NCBI RefSeq assembly: GCF_004777465.1
Contig: NZ_CP038462.1
Location: forward strand, 248,001 to 312,000
Direction of reading: 5' to 3'
Length of the DNA stretch: 64,000 nucleotides
Source of the DNA: Nocardioides daphniae
GTDB lineage: Bacteria > Actinomycetota > Actinomycetes > Propionibacteriales > Nocardioidaceae
In this document: piece by piece, positions 40,445 through 49,145 of the stretch
Position numbering within the stretch: position 1 is the first letter of the stretch
Layout: the number at the start of each line of letters is the position of its first letter
Translations under genes and position numbers: made by a program
The notes under the pieces: generated by a model
Database searches by the model: none
Seen by the model: the letters and a program-made list of their open reading frames with translations, nothing else
Told to the model about the DNA's origin: nothing

Positions 40445-41049
40445 CGTGCCACCCCCAAGGCGTCGCGCAGGCGGATGAGCCCGTCCCGGATCCTTGTCTT
40501 GGCGGTGCCGAGCGGCACCTCGAGCATGCTGGCCACCTCAGTGTGCGTGTAGCCGCCGAAGTAGGCCAGCTCGACGGCCTGGCGCTGCGCCGGCGTCAGT
40601 TCGGCGACGGCACGGCGTACGCGGTGCCCCTCCAGAGCAGCCTGCGCCGCCTCGGCGGTCTGGTCGTGGTCGAGCGGCCGGGCGACCTGCTCCCAGACCT
40701 GTTCCCGACGGACGGCGCTCTCGCTGGCCCGGACCCGGTCGACGGCCGCGCGGTGCACGATCGTCATCAGCCACGCGAGGGCGGAGCCCCGGGTGGGGTC
40801 GAACCGCGCGCTCTGGCGCCACACCAGGAGGTAGGCCTCCTGGGTGACCTCCTGCGCGTGGCTGGGGTTGCGCAGCACCCGCACCGCCAGGCCGTACGCC
40901 TGGGCACAGGTGGCGTCGTAGAACTGGGCGAACGCCTGCTGGTCACCCTGCGCGGAGGCCCGGAGCAGGGCCGCCACGTCGGGAGACGCGCTCCCTCCGG
41001 AGCTCCCCGGCTCGGGGCCCTCGGACGGCAGGGGCCGGAGGTGGTCCAC
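40441..41049 (-). CDS. sigK: SigK-type ECF sigma factor 1
   Basis: ECF RNA polymerase sigma factor of 202 residues. Region 2 includes AYGLAVRVLRNPSHAQEVTQEAYLLVWRQSARFDP and WLMTIVHRAAVDRVR; region 4 includes LTPAQRQAVELAYFGGYTHTEVASMLEVPLGTAKTRIRDGLIRLRDAL. GTG 41049 has AGAGGA 6 nt upstream. Inhibited by the adjacent RskA. The upstream region shares ACGACCAGAG with the second sigK gene. Divergent from the ABC-F gene. Confidence 0.92.
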   Translation of the reverse strand: MDHLRPLPSEGPEPGSSGGSASPDVAALLRASAQGDQQAFAQFYDATCAQAYGLAVRVLRNPSHAQEVTQEAYLLVWRQSARFDPTRGSALAWLMTIVHRAAVDRVRASESAVRREQVWEQVARPLDHDQTAEAAQAALEGHRVRRAVAELTPAQRQAVELAYFGGYTHTEVASMLEVPLGTAKTRIRDGLIRLRDALGVAR

Positions 41050-41135
41050 GTGAATCCTCTGGTCGTGCGGCGAGACGATGACTACACCTTGGCACCGGCG
41101 CTCGGGCTGTCGCCAGGTAGGCCCACCCAGCGGCC

Positions 41136-41141
41136 TAGGCT
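41136..41141 (+). promoter_or_regulatory. Leaderless -10 box (TAGGCT) for the ABC-F gene
   Basis: TAGGCT lies exactly 6 nt before GTG 41148. Confidence 0.5.
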
Positions 41142-41147
41142 GGGCCG

Positions 41148-42800
<1,653 letters not shown>

Positions 42801-42828
42801 CCGCGTGTAGGCGCGGCGTCCGGGCGCG

Positions 42829-43527
42829 TCAGCTGAGGTCGAAGAGCGCGATCGGCTCCGTGGTCGGCGCGGGTGACCCGCCCTCGGGCTCGACGGTGAT
42901 CCCGGCGCCGATCGCCTCGCTGGCGTCGCCGTCGAGCAGGACCGTCTGGTTGGGCACGCGCTCCATCAGGGCCGCCGGCACCATGTCGTCGTCCGGGGTC
43001 TGCAACCAGACCTGGAAGACCTTCCCCTCCGGCGGCTCGACCATGTCCTCGGTGATGAGGACGGCGCGGTGCTCGCTCGCCGAGCGGACCACGGTGGCCC
43101 TGCCGGCCTCGCCCAGGTCGACCACGGCCCGGACGGCGTCCTCGGCCTGCAGCACGCGCTGGGTGGCGGTCGGTGCGGCCTCGTCGGAGGACCACGGGCT
43201 CCAGGCCACGACGCCGGTGCCGACGACCAGCGCAGCGACGGCGGCGACCAGGAGCGGGAGGAAGCGGGAGACGCGGAGACGTCGCGCGTGCGGGACCACG
43301 GGCGGCAGGGGTCGTACCTGGGAGACAGCGGTGAGCACGGCGTCGCGCAGGGTCGGGGGAGGAGTCGTGGCCTGTCCCTCGCCCAGGAGCGCAGCGGTCT
43401 CCCGCAGCGACTCGACCTCCTCGGTGCACTCCGGGCACTGCGCCAGGTGCTCCTTGAAGCGGGCCCGCTCGAGCTCGTCGAGCGCGTCCAGGGCGTACGC
43501 GCCCGAGAGCAGATGGATGTCGTTCAT
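42829..43527 (-). CDS. rskA: RskA-type anti-sigma factor 2
   Basis: 232-residue paralog of the anti-sigma factor at 39731. Identical N-terminal plan (MNDIHLLSGAYALDALDELE; KEHLAQCPECTEEV zinc motif), one transmembrane helix (FLPLLVAAVAALVVGTGVVAW) and the same C-terminal domain (GKVFQVWLQTPDDDMVPAALM, ending TTEPIALFDLS). Start overlaps sigK2 stop as ATGA. The tail lacks the few extra residues of copy 1. Confidence 0.9.
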   Translation of the reverse strand: MNDIHLLSGAYALDALDELERARFKEHLAQCPECTEEVESLRETAALLGEGQATTPPPTLRDAVLTAVSQVRPLPPVVPHARRLRVSRFLPLLVAAVAALVVGTGVVAWSPWSSDEAAPTATQRVLQAEDAVRAVVDLGEAGRATVVRSASEHRAVLITEDMVEPPEGKVFQVWLQTPDDDMVPAALMERVPNQTVLLDGDASEAIGAGITVEPEGGSPAPTTEPIALFDLS

Positions 43528-44135
43528 GATCCCACCCCCAGGGTGTCGCGCAGCCTGATCAGGCCGTCTCGGATACGGGTCTTGGCCGTGCCCAGCGGCA
43601 CGTCCAGCAGGGTGGCCACCTCGGTGTGCGTGTAGCCGCCGAAGTAGGCGAGCTCGATCGCCTGGCGCTGCACCGGCGTGAGCTCGGCGACCGCGCTGCG
43701 TACGCGGCGCCCCTCCAGTGAGGCATGGACGGTCTCGGCGGTGTCGTCGTGGTCGACCGGTCGGGCTGCCCGCTCCCAGGTGACCTCGCGCTGGGAGGAG
43801 CTCTCGACCGAGCGGACGCGGTCGACGGCCTTGCGGTGCACGATGGTCAGCAGCCAGGCGAGCACGGAGCCCCGCGACTCCTCGTAGCGGGCGCTCTGGC
43901 GCCACACGTCGAGGTAGGCCTCCTGGGTGACCTCCTGGGCGTGGCTCGGGTTGCGCACCACGCGCAGGGCCAGGCCGTACGCCTTGTCGCCGGTGAGGTC
44001 GTAGAACCGGGCGAACGCGGACTCGTCCCCGCGCGCGGCCTGTCGCAGCAGGTGGGCGAGGTCGGGGACCGTGCCCACCCCGGAGGGCCCCGCGGCGGCG
44101 GGGTCCTCCGGGGGGAGGGGCCTCAGGTGGTCCAC
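43524..44135 (-). CDS. sigK: SigK-type ECF sigma factor 2
   Basis: 203-residue paralog of the sigma factor at 40441. Regions 2 and 4 are nearly superimposable (LRNPSHAQEVTQEAYL versus VRNPSHAQEVTQEAYL; AVAELTPVQRQAIELAYFGGYTHTEVATLLDVPLGTAKTRIRDGLIRLRDTL). GTG 44135. Only 30 nt separate it from the fasciclin gene upstream, so fasciclin-sigK-rskA is probably one transcript. In Mycobacterium tuberculosis SigK controls fasciclin proteins MPT70/MPT83, so regulation of the neighbour is likely. Confidence 0.92.
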   Translation of the reverse strand: MDHLRPLPPEDPAAAGPSGVGTVPDLAHLLRQAARGDESAFARFYDLTGDKAYGLALRVVRNPSHAQEVTQEAYLDVWRQSARYEESRGSVLAWLLTIVHRKAVDRVRSVESSSQREVTWERAARPVDHDDTAETVHASLEGRRVRSAVAELTPVQRQAIELAYFGGYTHTEVATLLDVPLGTAKTRIRDGLIRLRDTLGVGS

Positions 44136-44165
44136 GTCAGTCCTTGGCTCTGGTCGTTCGATCGA

Positions 44166-44798
44166 TCAGGGCATGAGCACCGTGTCGATGACGTACACCT
44201 TGGCGTTGGCGGTGGAGACGTTGCCGCAGACGACGGCCGCGCCGTCGACGGTCCACTCCTCGCCGGAGCCCTCGACCATCACCATGTCGCCGTTGAGCGT
44301 CTCGTGCTCGCCGCCGATGGCGTCGGGGCCGGCCGCCTTGCCGACCACGTGGTGGGTCAGCACCTTGGTCAGGGCGTCCTTGTCGGCGAGGAGCGCGTTG
44401 AGGTCCTTCTCCGGGATCTTGGCGAAGGCCTCGTCGGTGGGCGCGAAGACGGTGAGCTCCTCGGCCGAGTTGAGGGTGTCGACCAGGCCGGCCTGCTTGA
44501 TGGCGGCGGTCAGGGTCTTCAGCAGCGGGTTGCCCGCGGCGGCGGTCGCGACCGGCTGCTCGGCCATCGTGGCGGCCGATCCGTCACCCTCGGTCGGGAG
44601 GGAGTCACAGGCCGGGCCGAAGGGCGCGTCGGCGGCAGGCGCCATCGACTCGTCCTCCATGGGCGTCGGGGTGGCCGACGAGCTGGTCTCGGAGCTGCTG
44701 GCGTTGTTGTCGTCGCTGTCGTCGCCGCAGGCGGAGAGCCCGAGAGACAGGGTGAGCGCGAGTGCAGCCAGTCCGGCGGTGCGGTTCGAGAGCTTCAT
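44166..44798 (-). CDS. Fasciclin-domain lipoprotein (MPT70/MPT83-like)
   Basis: Surface lipoprotein of 210 residues. Signal peptide LAALALTLSLGLSACGDD, lipobox Cys near 24, then a Ser/Thr/Asp-rich linker and a FAS1 domain (about 75-210): NPLLKTLTAAIKQAGLVDTL, ELTVFAPTDEAFAKIP, VLTHHVVGKA, NAKVYVIDTVLMP. Related to mycobacterial MPT83 and MPT70, members of the SigK regulon. Located directly upstream of a sigK-rskA pair on the same strand. The ATG 44798 region is preceded by CCGAAG motifs that could belong to an ECF promoter. Confidence 0.92.
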   Translation of the reverse strand: MKLSNRTAGLAALALTLSLGLSACGDDSDDNNASSSETSSSATPTPMEDESMAPAADAPFGPACDSLPTEGDGSAATMAEQPVATAAAGNPLLKTLTAAIKQAGLVDTLNSAEELTVFAPTDEAFAKIPEKDLNALLADKDALTKVLTHHVVGKAAGPDAIGGEHETLNGDMVMVEGSGEEWTVDGAAVVCGNVSTANAKVYVIDTVLMP

Positions 44799-44909
44799 GA
44801 TCGTGCCTTTCGAGTGGAGGACGGAGTCCGTGGACCGGAGCTCCGGGGCCGTTCTTCGGGCCCTGTCACGTGGTCTTCGGAGCGGCCGCGGCATCGGATT
44901 GGGCATTGG

Positions 44910-44935
44910 ACAAACCTTTTACAAAAAACTTGGTT
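44910..44935. other. AT-rich island upstream of the fasciclin gene
   Basis: ACAAACCTTTTACAAAAAAC and flanks are about three-quarters A/T in a genome near 70% G/C. It lies 112-137 nt before the fasciclin start, just after the oxidoreductase stop. It could be a promoter UP element or regulator site; no GC-rich stem precedes the T-run on the minus strand, so it is not a classical terminator. Confidence 0.4.
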
Positions 44936-44941
44936 CGCGCC

Positions 44942-46468
44942 TCAGGAGACGGTCACGGCGATCTCCTGGATGCCGCTCGACCCGCTCGGGAAGGGCGTCC
45001 GCCGGACCGACTCCTGCAGCGTCCCGTCCTTGCCGCGAGCGCGGCAGGCCAGGTAGTGCGTGCCCTCCTCGGCCTGCCACGGCAGGTACCACTGGCGCCA
45101 GTGGTCGTCGCCGACGTCGGGGCCCAGCTCGGCCGTGCGCCACGCCTGACCGTCGATGCGCACCTCGACGCTCTCGATCCCTACGTGCTGCGCCCAGGCG
45201 ACGCCGCCGATCACCAGCTCGCCGGCCTTCTCGTCGGCCAGCGCCCTGGGGGTGTCGATGCGGCTCGAGATCCTGATCGGGGCGTCGGTCGCCCAGTCAC
45301 GCTCGGTCCAGTAGGCCTGCTGCTCGTCGTAGGTGGTGAGCGTCATCCGGGTGATCCACTTGCAGGCGGAGACGAAGCCGTAGAGCCCGGGCACGACCAT
45401 CCGCGCCGGGAAGCCGTGGGCCAGCGGCAGCGCGGAGCCGTTCATGCCGATGGCGATCATCGAGTCGCGGCCGTCGAGGGCGACGCGCAGCGGCGTGGAG
45501 ATGGTCATCCCGTCGACGTCGGTGGAGAGGATCTGGTCGGCCGAGGTGCCCTCGATCCCGGCGCGCGCCAGCAGGTCGCCCAGTGGCACTCCGAGCCAGC
45601 GAGCGCTGCCGACGTACGGGCCCCCGACCTCGTTGGAGACGCAGGTGAGCGTGATGTCGCGCTCCGTCAGCGGCATCGCCGTCAGCTCGTCGAAGGTGAA
45701 GCTGACCTCCCGCTCCACGTCGCCGTCGATCGTCAGCGACCACTGGTCGAGGTCGACCCGCGGCAGCATCAGACGGGTGTCGATCCGGTAGAAGTCGCTG
45801 GTGGGCGTGCGCAGCGGGGTGATGCCAGGGACCGTCTCCTCCAGCCCACGGGGGAAGGGGCCCGCCGGGTCCGAGGCCGCCGGGAGCACGACGTCGGCGA
45901 CCTGCTGCGCCCGGCGTACGAGCCACTCGCCACCGGCTGCGAGCCCTGCGGCGACCGCTGCGAGGCCGGCACCGGCCAGCAGCACCCCGCGGCGGCTCGG
46001 GGCGGACGAGGCGGCGGCGACAGCTCCCGTACGCGCGTCCAGACGCACCAGCCAGAGCAGGACGCCGGCGCCACTCACCGCGGCGGCGACGCCGGGGAGC
46101 AGGGCGGCGGGGCCAGCGCCCGGGCGTGCCACGGCCGCTGCTGTGCCGATGCTGGCCAGCACGACCAGGGCCACGGCGCCCACCGTGGGTCGGCGGCGCG
46201 CGACGACGCCTGCGAGAGCGGCCAGGAGCAGGACGACGGCGACCACGCTGCCCAGCAGGACTGCCTTGTCGGCGGTCCCGAGCTCAGCGACCGCCCACTC
46301 CTTCACCGGCGTGGGTGTCAGGTCGACGACGGTGGACCCGACCGCGTAGACCGGTGAGGCGTCGGGGACGGTCAGCGCCGCCACCAGGTGGGCCAGGGCG
46401 ATCCCGACGCAGGTCGCGACGACTCCGTGGAGCGCGTGGCGGGCGGTGGCTCTCGTGGGTGTCTGCAC
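44942..46468 (-). CDS. Membrane-anchored molybdopterin-dependent oxidoreductase (sulfite oxidase family)
   Basis: 508 residues: four or so N-terminal transmembrane helices (ALHGVVATCVGIALAHLVAAL; LLGSVVAVVLLLAALAGVVA; VALVVLASIGTAAAVA; LLPGVAAAVSGAGVLLWLV), a twin-Arg-like SRRGVLLAGAGLAAVAAGLAA, then the extracytoplasmic molybdopterin domain (FYRIDTRLMLPRVDLDQWSLTIDG; ITLTCVSNEVGGPYVGSARWLGVPL, with the presumed Mo-ligand Cys; HGFPARMVVPGLYGFVSACKWITRM). A Mo-co dimerisation-like domain closes the protein. Substrate unknown. GTG 46468 start; the DUF3054 gene lies 35 nt upstream on the same strand. Confidence 0.88.
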   Translation of the reverse strand: MQTPTRATARHALHGVVATCVGIALAHLVAALTVPDASPVYAVGSTVVDLTPTPVKEWAVAELGTADKAVLLGSVVAVVLLLAALAGVVARRRPTVGAVALVVLASIGTAAAVARPGAGPAALLPGVAAAVSGAGVLLWLVRLDARTGAVAAASSAPSRRGVLLAGAGLAAVAAGLAAGGEWLVRRAQQVADVVLPAASDPAGPFPRGLEETVPGITPLRTPTSDFYRIDTRLMLPRVDLDQWSLTIDGDVEREVSFTFDELTAMPLTERDITLTCVSNEVGGPYVGSARWLGVPLGDLLARAGIEGTSADQILSTDVDGMTISTPLRVALDGRDSMIAIGMNGSALPLAHGFPARMVVPGLYGFVSACKWITRMTLTTYDEQQAYWTERDWATDAPIRISSRIDTPRALADEKAGELVIGGVAWAQHVGIESVEVRIDGQAWRTAELGPDVGDDHWRQWYLPWQAEEGTHYLACRARGKDGTLQESVRRTPFPSGSSGIQEIAVTVS

Positions 46469-46503
46469 ACCCGGTGTTCGTGGCGGAGCGCCGGTCGGAT
46501 GGG

Positions 46504-46863
46504 TCAGCGGCGGCGTGCCACCAGCAGCGCGACCAGCCGCCACCCGACGAGCGTGGCCAGGGTGAACCCGGTCGCCACCAGCACGAAGGCCAGCGCAGTG
46601 CCGTCGCCGGTCGCGAGCCGCAGCGCCATCCCGACCACCACGGTGCTCACCCAGACCACCAGGCCGGAGGTGACGGTCCACGGCACCTGGCGCAGCGCAT
46701 GCGCCAGCCCGAGCCCGACCAGGAAGGGCCAGGCCACGTCGGCGACCTCGGTGACGCCCACGGCGCCGTCGTGGTGCGTACGGGCGCCCAGCGTCGCGAA
46801 GACCACGACCAGGACGGCGTCGAGCGCGAGTGTGCCGAGACGGCGTACGTAGGGGCTGCTCAT
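46504..46863 (-). CDS. DUF3054 domain-containing membrane protein
   Basis: Small membrane protein of 119 residues with four hydrophobic segments: LALDAVLVVVFATLGA, WPFLVGLGLAHAL, TSGLVVWVSTVVVGMAL, ALAFVLVATGFTLATLVGW. The spacing and the GARTHHDG loop fit DUF3054, an uncharacterised actinobacterial family. ATG 46863 with GGGAGGA upstream. Probably cotranscribed with the molybdopterin oxidoreductase. Confidence 0.8.
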   Translation of the reverse strand: MSSPYVRRLGTLALDAVLVVVFATLGARTHHDGAVGVTEVADVAWPFLVGLGLAHALRQVPWTVTSGLVVWVSTVVVGMALRLATGDGTALAFVLVATGFTLATLVGWRLVALLVARRR

Positions 46864-46912
46864 GGGTCGATCCTCCCAGCCCGGCGAGCGCTTGTCGCGC
46901 GCAGGCGTGGCC

Positions 46913-46965
46913 GGTGGCGAGAAGTGGTGGCGGGAGGTGCGCGGAGATGGTGGCGAGAAGTGGTG
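46913..46965. repeat. Purine-rich 17-bp direct repeat
   Basis: GGTGGCGAGAAGTGGTG occurs at 46913-46929 and 46949-46965, 36 bp apart, in a purine-rich tract between two divergent genes, followed by the small inverted repeat GTCCA-7-TGGAC. Possible regulator binding sites. Confidence 0.5.
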
Positions 46966-47049
46966 TCCAGAAAAGGTGGACAGGGTCTTCCCCCGAGCGC
47001 GGCGGTGTGGGATCCTGCAGCGCCCTCTCGTACCCAGCCAAGGAGAACC

Positions 47050-47593
47050 ATGAGTCACCTCGTCCGTCGCGTCGGTCCCCGCCACCGTGGCTGCGCTCTG
47101 CGCGCTCTCCCTCGTCGGGTGCGGTGCGGGCGAGAAGGCGGTCGAGGAGGCCAGCAACAAGGCGATCGAGAAGGCGCTGGAGGACGACGGGGCCAAGGAC
47201 GTCGACATCGACTCCGAGGACGGCTCGGTGAAGATCGAGACCGAGGACGGCACCACCGCCTACGGCGAGGACCTGGACATGCCGGGCGGGTTCCCCTCCG
47301 ACGTGCCGCTGCCGCTGGCCGACCGTTCGATCATCTCCGCCACCACGAACAAGAACGAGATGGCCGTGATGATGGCGCTCACGGACCCCGACCTGGCCGC
47401 CGAGGAGAAGCACCTGGTGGGCGGCTTCGAGGAGGCCGGCTACACGGTCAGCGACAAGGTGAGCAGCCAGGCCGAGGGCATGGAGATGCTCATGTTCACC
47501 GCCACCAAGGGCTCGACCCAGGTGAGCGTCAGCATCACCGGTGAGCAGGGCGGCGAGTCCAACGCGATGTACGCCGTCACCCAAGGCTCCTGA
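47050..47593 (+). CDS. Putative lipoprotein (frame break within the signal peptide)
   Basis: About 180 residues. ATG 47050 has a strong AAGGAGA ribosome site but its frame is lost after MSHLVRRVG. Dropping one G near 47072 gives MSHLVRRVVPATVAALCALSLVGCGAG, a perfect lipoprotein signal with lipobox LVGC. The mature part is acidic (KAVEEASNKAIEKALEDDGAKDVDIDSEDGSVKIETEDG), then a beta-rich domain GGFPSDVPLPLADRSIISA to TQVSVSITG. GTG 47087 would begin too close to the lipobox. No function recognised. Confidence 0.65.
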
Positions 47594-47596
47594 CTT

Positions 47597-47652
47597 CTTG
47601 CCCGGGGTGACTTGCCCGGGGTGACTTGCCCGGGGTGACTTGCCCGGGGTGA
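47597..47652. repeat. Four perfect tandem 14-bp repeats
   Basis: CTTGCCCGGGGTGA repeats four times without a mismatch (47597, 47611, 47625, 47639), starting 4 nt after the lipoprotein stop and ending 12 nt before the next start. Contains CCCGGG palindromes. The perfect copies suggest slippage; copy number may vary. Confidence 0.85.
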
Positions 47653-47664
47653 CAGGGTGACGCC

Positions 47665-48117
47665 ATGAGCATCTTCCGTCCCGGGTGGGACGCCTTCCCC
47701 GCCAAGCTGTGGGACTTCTACGGCGAGTACCACCTCAACACGCTGACGACCCTGCGCCCCGACGGTCGTCCGCACGTCGTGCCGGTGGGCGTCACCCTCG
47801 ACCCCGAGAACAAGTGCGCCTGGATCATCACGCGCGCCGGCTCGCGCAAGGTGAAGAACGTGGAGGCGGGGTCGGCCACCCCCCAGGGCGCGCGCGTCGC
47901 CGTCTGCCAGGTCGACGGACCGCGCTGGTCGACGATCGAGGGCCGGGCGACGGTCGTGACCGACGCGCCGTCGATCGCCCGCGCGGTCGAGCTGTACGCC
48001 GCCCGCTACCGCCAGCCCTCCGACAGCCCGACGCGCGTCGCGATCCGCATCGAGCTCGACCGGATCGTGCACGGCCCGATGCTGCTCGACGACCCGCCGA
48101 CCCTCCCGGGGCGCTGA
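47665..48117 (+). CDS. PPOX-class F420/FMN-dependent protein
   Basis: 150-residue split-barrel flavin/F420-binding protein: YGEYHLNTLTTLRPDGRPHVVPVGVTLDPEN, WIITRAGSRKVKNVEA, RVAVCQVDGPRWSTIEGRATVVTD, LYAARYRQP, IRIELDRIVHGPML. The RPDGRPHVVPV signature places it with the TIGR03618-like F420-binding PPOX enzymes. Substrate unknown. CAGGGT lies 6 nt before the ATG, close to the leaderless pattern, immediately after the four 14-bp repeats. Confidence 0.85.
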   Translation: MSIFRPGWDAFPAKLWDFYGEYHLNTLTTLRPDGRPHVVPVGVTLDPENKCAWIITRAGSRKVKNVEAGSATPQGARVAVCQVDGPRWSTIEGRATVVTDAPSIARAVELYAARYRQPSDSPTRVAIRIELDRIVHGPMLLDDPPTLPGR

Positions 48118-48175
48118 CCCGCACCACTGCTCGGCCAGTGCTCGGAAAGCGCTCGACCCGGCCGCGGCCGGCCGC

Positions 48176-48181
48176 TACGGT
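48176..48181 (+). promoter_or_regulatory. Leaderless -10 box (TACGGT)
   Basis: TACGGT lies exactly 6 nt before GTG 48188. Confidence 0.5.
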
Positions 48182-48187
48182 GCGTGC

Positions 48188-48508
48188 GTGACCTCGACTC
48201 CTGGCGGCCTGGGCCGCAGCACCCAGCGCGCCATCGGTGCAGTGATCCTGCTGGTGGCCGGCATGGTCAGCCTGCCGTTCTCGGCGGCCTTCCTCGACCG
48301 TGAGGGCACCGAGAGCTGGATCCTCCCGGTGCAGTTCGCCGTGATGGCAGCGCTCGGCGCCGAGACCGCCGTCGTCCTGCCAGCGCTCGCGCGTCCGGGC
48401 GCCACGACCGTACGTCGTGCGCTCACCGGCGTCGGCTGGGGACTGCTGGCTGCTCTGGTCGGGGTGGCCGTCTTCTGGTTGCTGCTCAACGGCTTCGAGG
48501 GCGCGTGA
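48188..48508 (+). CDS. Small membrane protein of unknown function
   Basis: 106 residues with three hydrophobic helices (AIGAVILLVAGMVSLPFSAAF; LPVQFAVMAALGAETAVVLP; WGLLAALVGVAVFWLLL). No family recognised. Leaderless GTG start. Its 3' end overlaps the convergent DUF1801-like gene by 23 bp. Confidence 0.65.
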   Translation: MTSTPGGLGRSTQRAIGAVILLVAGMVSLPFSAAFLDREGTESWILPVQFAVMAALGAETAVVLPALARPGATTVRRALTGVGWGLLAALVGVAVFWLLLNGFEGA

Positions 48509-48854
48509 CTCCTGAGTGGTGCCCCCGGTAGGGCACGAAGAGCCGCGCCAGGAAGGCGTCCAGCTCCTGCGCCATCTCGTCGTCCAGGTCCGGGAACGAG
48601 AAGGTCGCCCTCCCGGTCCGCCGCGCACGGAAGCGGTCGGACGCCTCCGTCAACGTCTCGGGCCAGGCGTCGACGGCGATCGCGTAGAGGCTGACCTTCC
48701 TGGCGCTGCGTTGCACCGCCGCGAAGTAGTCGTGCGCCTTGGCGCCGGGCCACCGCAACGACGGCATCCCGTAGATCGACGACTCTTCCAGGTCACCGCG
48801 GTAGGGGGCGAGAGCGGCCCAGATCCTGGCCTCGACCGCGTGGAGGTCAGCCAT
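48486..48854 (-). CDS. DUF1801-like protein
   Basis: 122-residue cytoplasmic protein: LEESSIYGMPSLRW, DYFAAVQRSARKVSLYAIAVDAW, FRARRTGRATFSFPDLDDEMAQELDAFL. The YGMP...YFAAVxxxxKVSLY plan fits DUF1801/YdhG-type small proteins, whose function is poorly defined. Convergent overlap with the membrane protein gene; the DUF2007 gene ends 20 nt upstream of its start and may be cotranscribed. Confidence 0.65.
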   Translation of the reverse strand: MADLHAVEARIWAALAPYRGDLEESSIYGMPSLRWPGAKAHDYFAAVQRSARKVSLYAIAVDAWPETLTEASDRFRARRTGRATFSFPDLDDEMAQELDAFLARLFVPYRGHHSGVTRPRSR

Positions 48855-48874
48855 GGGTCACCTTTCGGGGGTGG

Positions 48875-49096
48875 TCACGGCCGCAGCCAGGACCCGAGGT
48901 CGGCGTCGGTCAGCAGCTGACGCGCCTCGACCTCCTGCTCGTCGGGCACCATCACGCGCATCGGGATCGCCATGATCGACCCCTCGATCGCGCTCATGTT
49001 GCGGTCGGTGACCTGGTGCGGGATGCCGGCGTCCTGGAGCAGCGCCTCGATCATCCCCACCAGCGCCACGTCGTTGCTGCGGACCAGCTCCACCAT
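48875..49096 (-). CDS. DUF2007-like small protein
   Basis: 73 residues: MVELVRSNDVALVGMIEALLQDAGIPHQV, then MAIPMRVMVPDEQEVEARQLL. This is the compact fold of DUF2007 putative signal-transducing proteins, defined by switching of paired beta-alpha segments and no known partner. Start ATG 49096 with GGAGGAGTC upstream. Confidence 0.75.
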   Translation of the reverse strand: MVELVRSNDVALVGMIEALLQDAGIPHQVTDRNMSAIEGSIMAIPMRVMVPDEQEVEARQLLTDADLGSWLRP

Positions 49097-49145
49097 GTCG
49101 ACTCCTCCGCCGGGGGTTGATCAGCGTACGCCCCCGCCGGGAGCC

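Noticed and set aside
46469..47584. Upstream extension of the molybdopterin oxidoreductase frame to 47584
   Set aside because: The extra part has low-complexity composition and overlaps the DUF3054 gene and a divergent lipoprotein; GTG 46468 leads straight into the first transmembrane helix.
47597..47652. CRISPR array
   Set aside because: The four 14-bp units are contiguous with no spacers and no cas genes are nearby.
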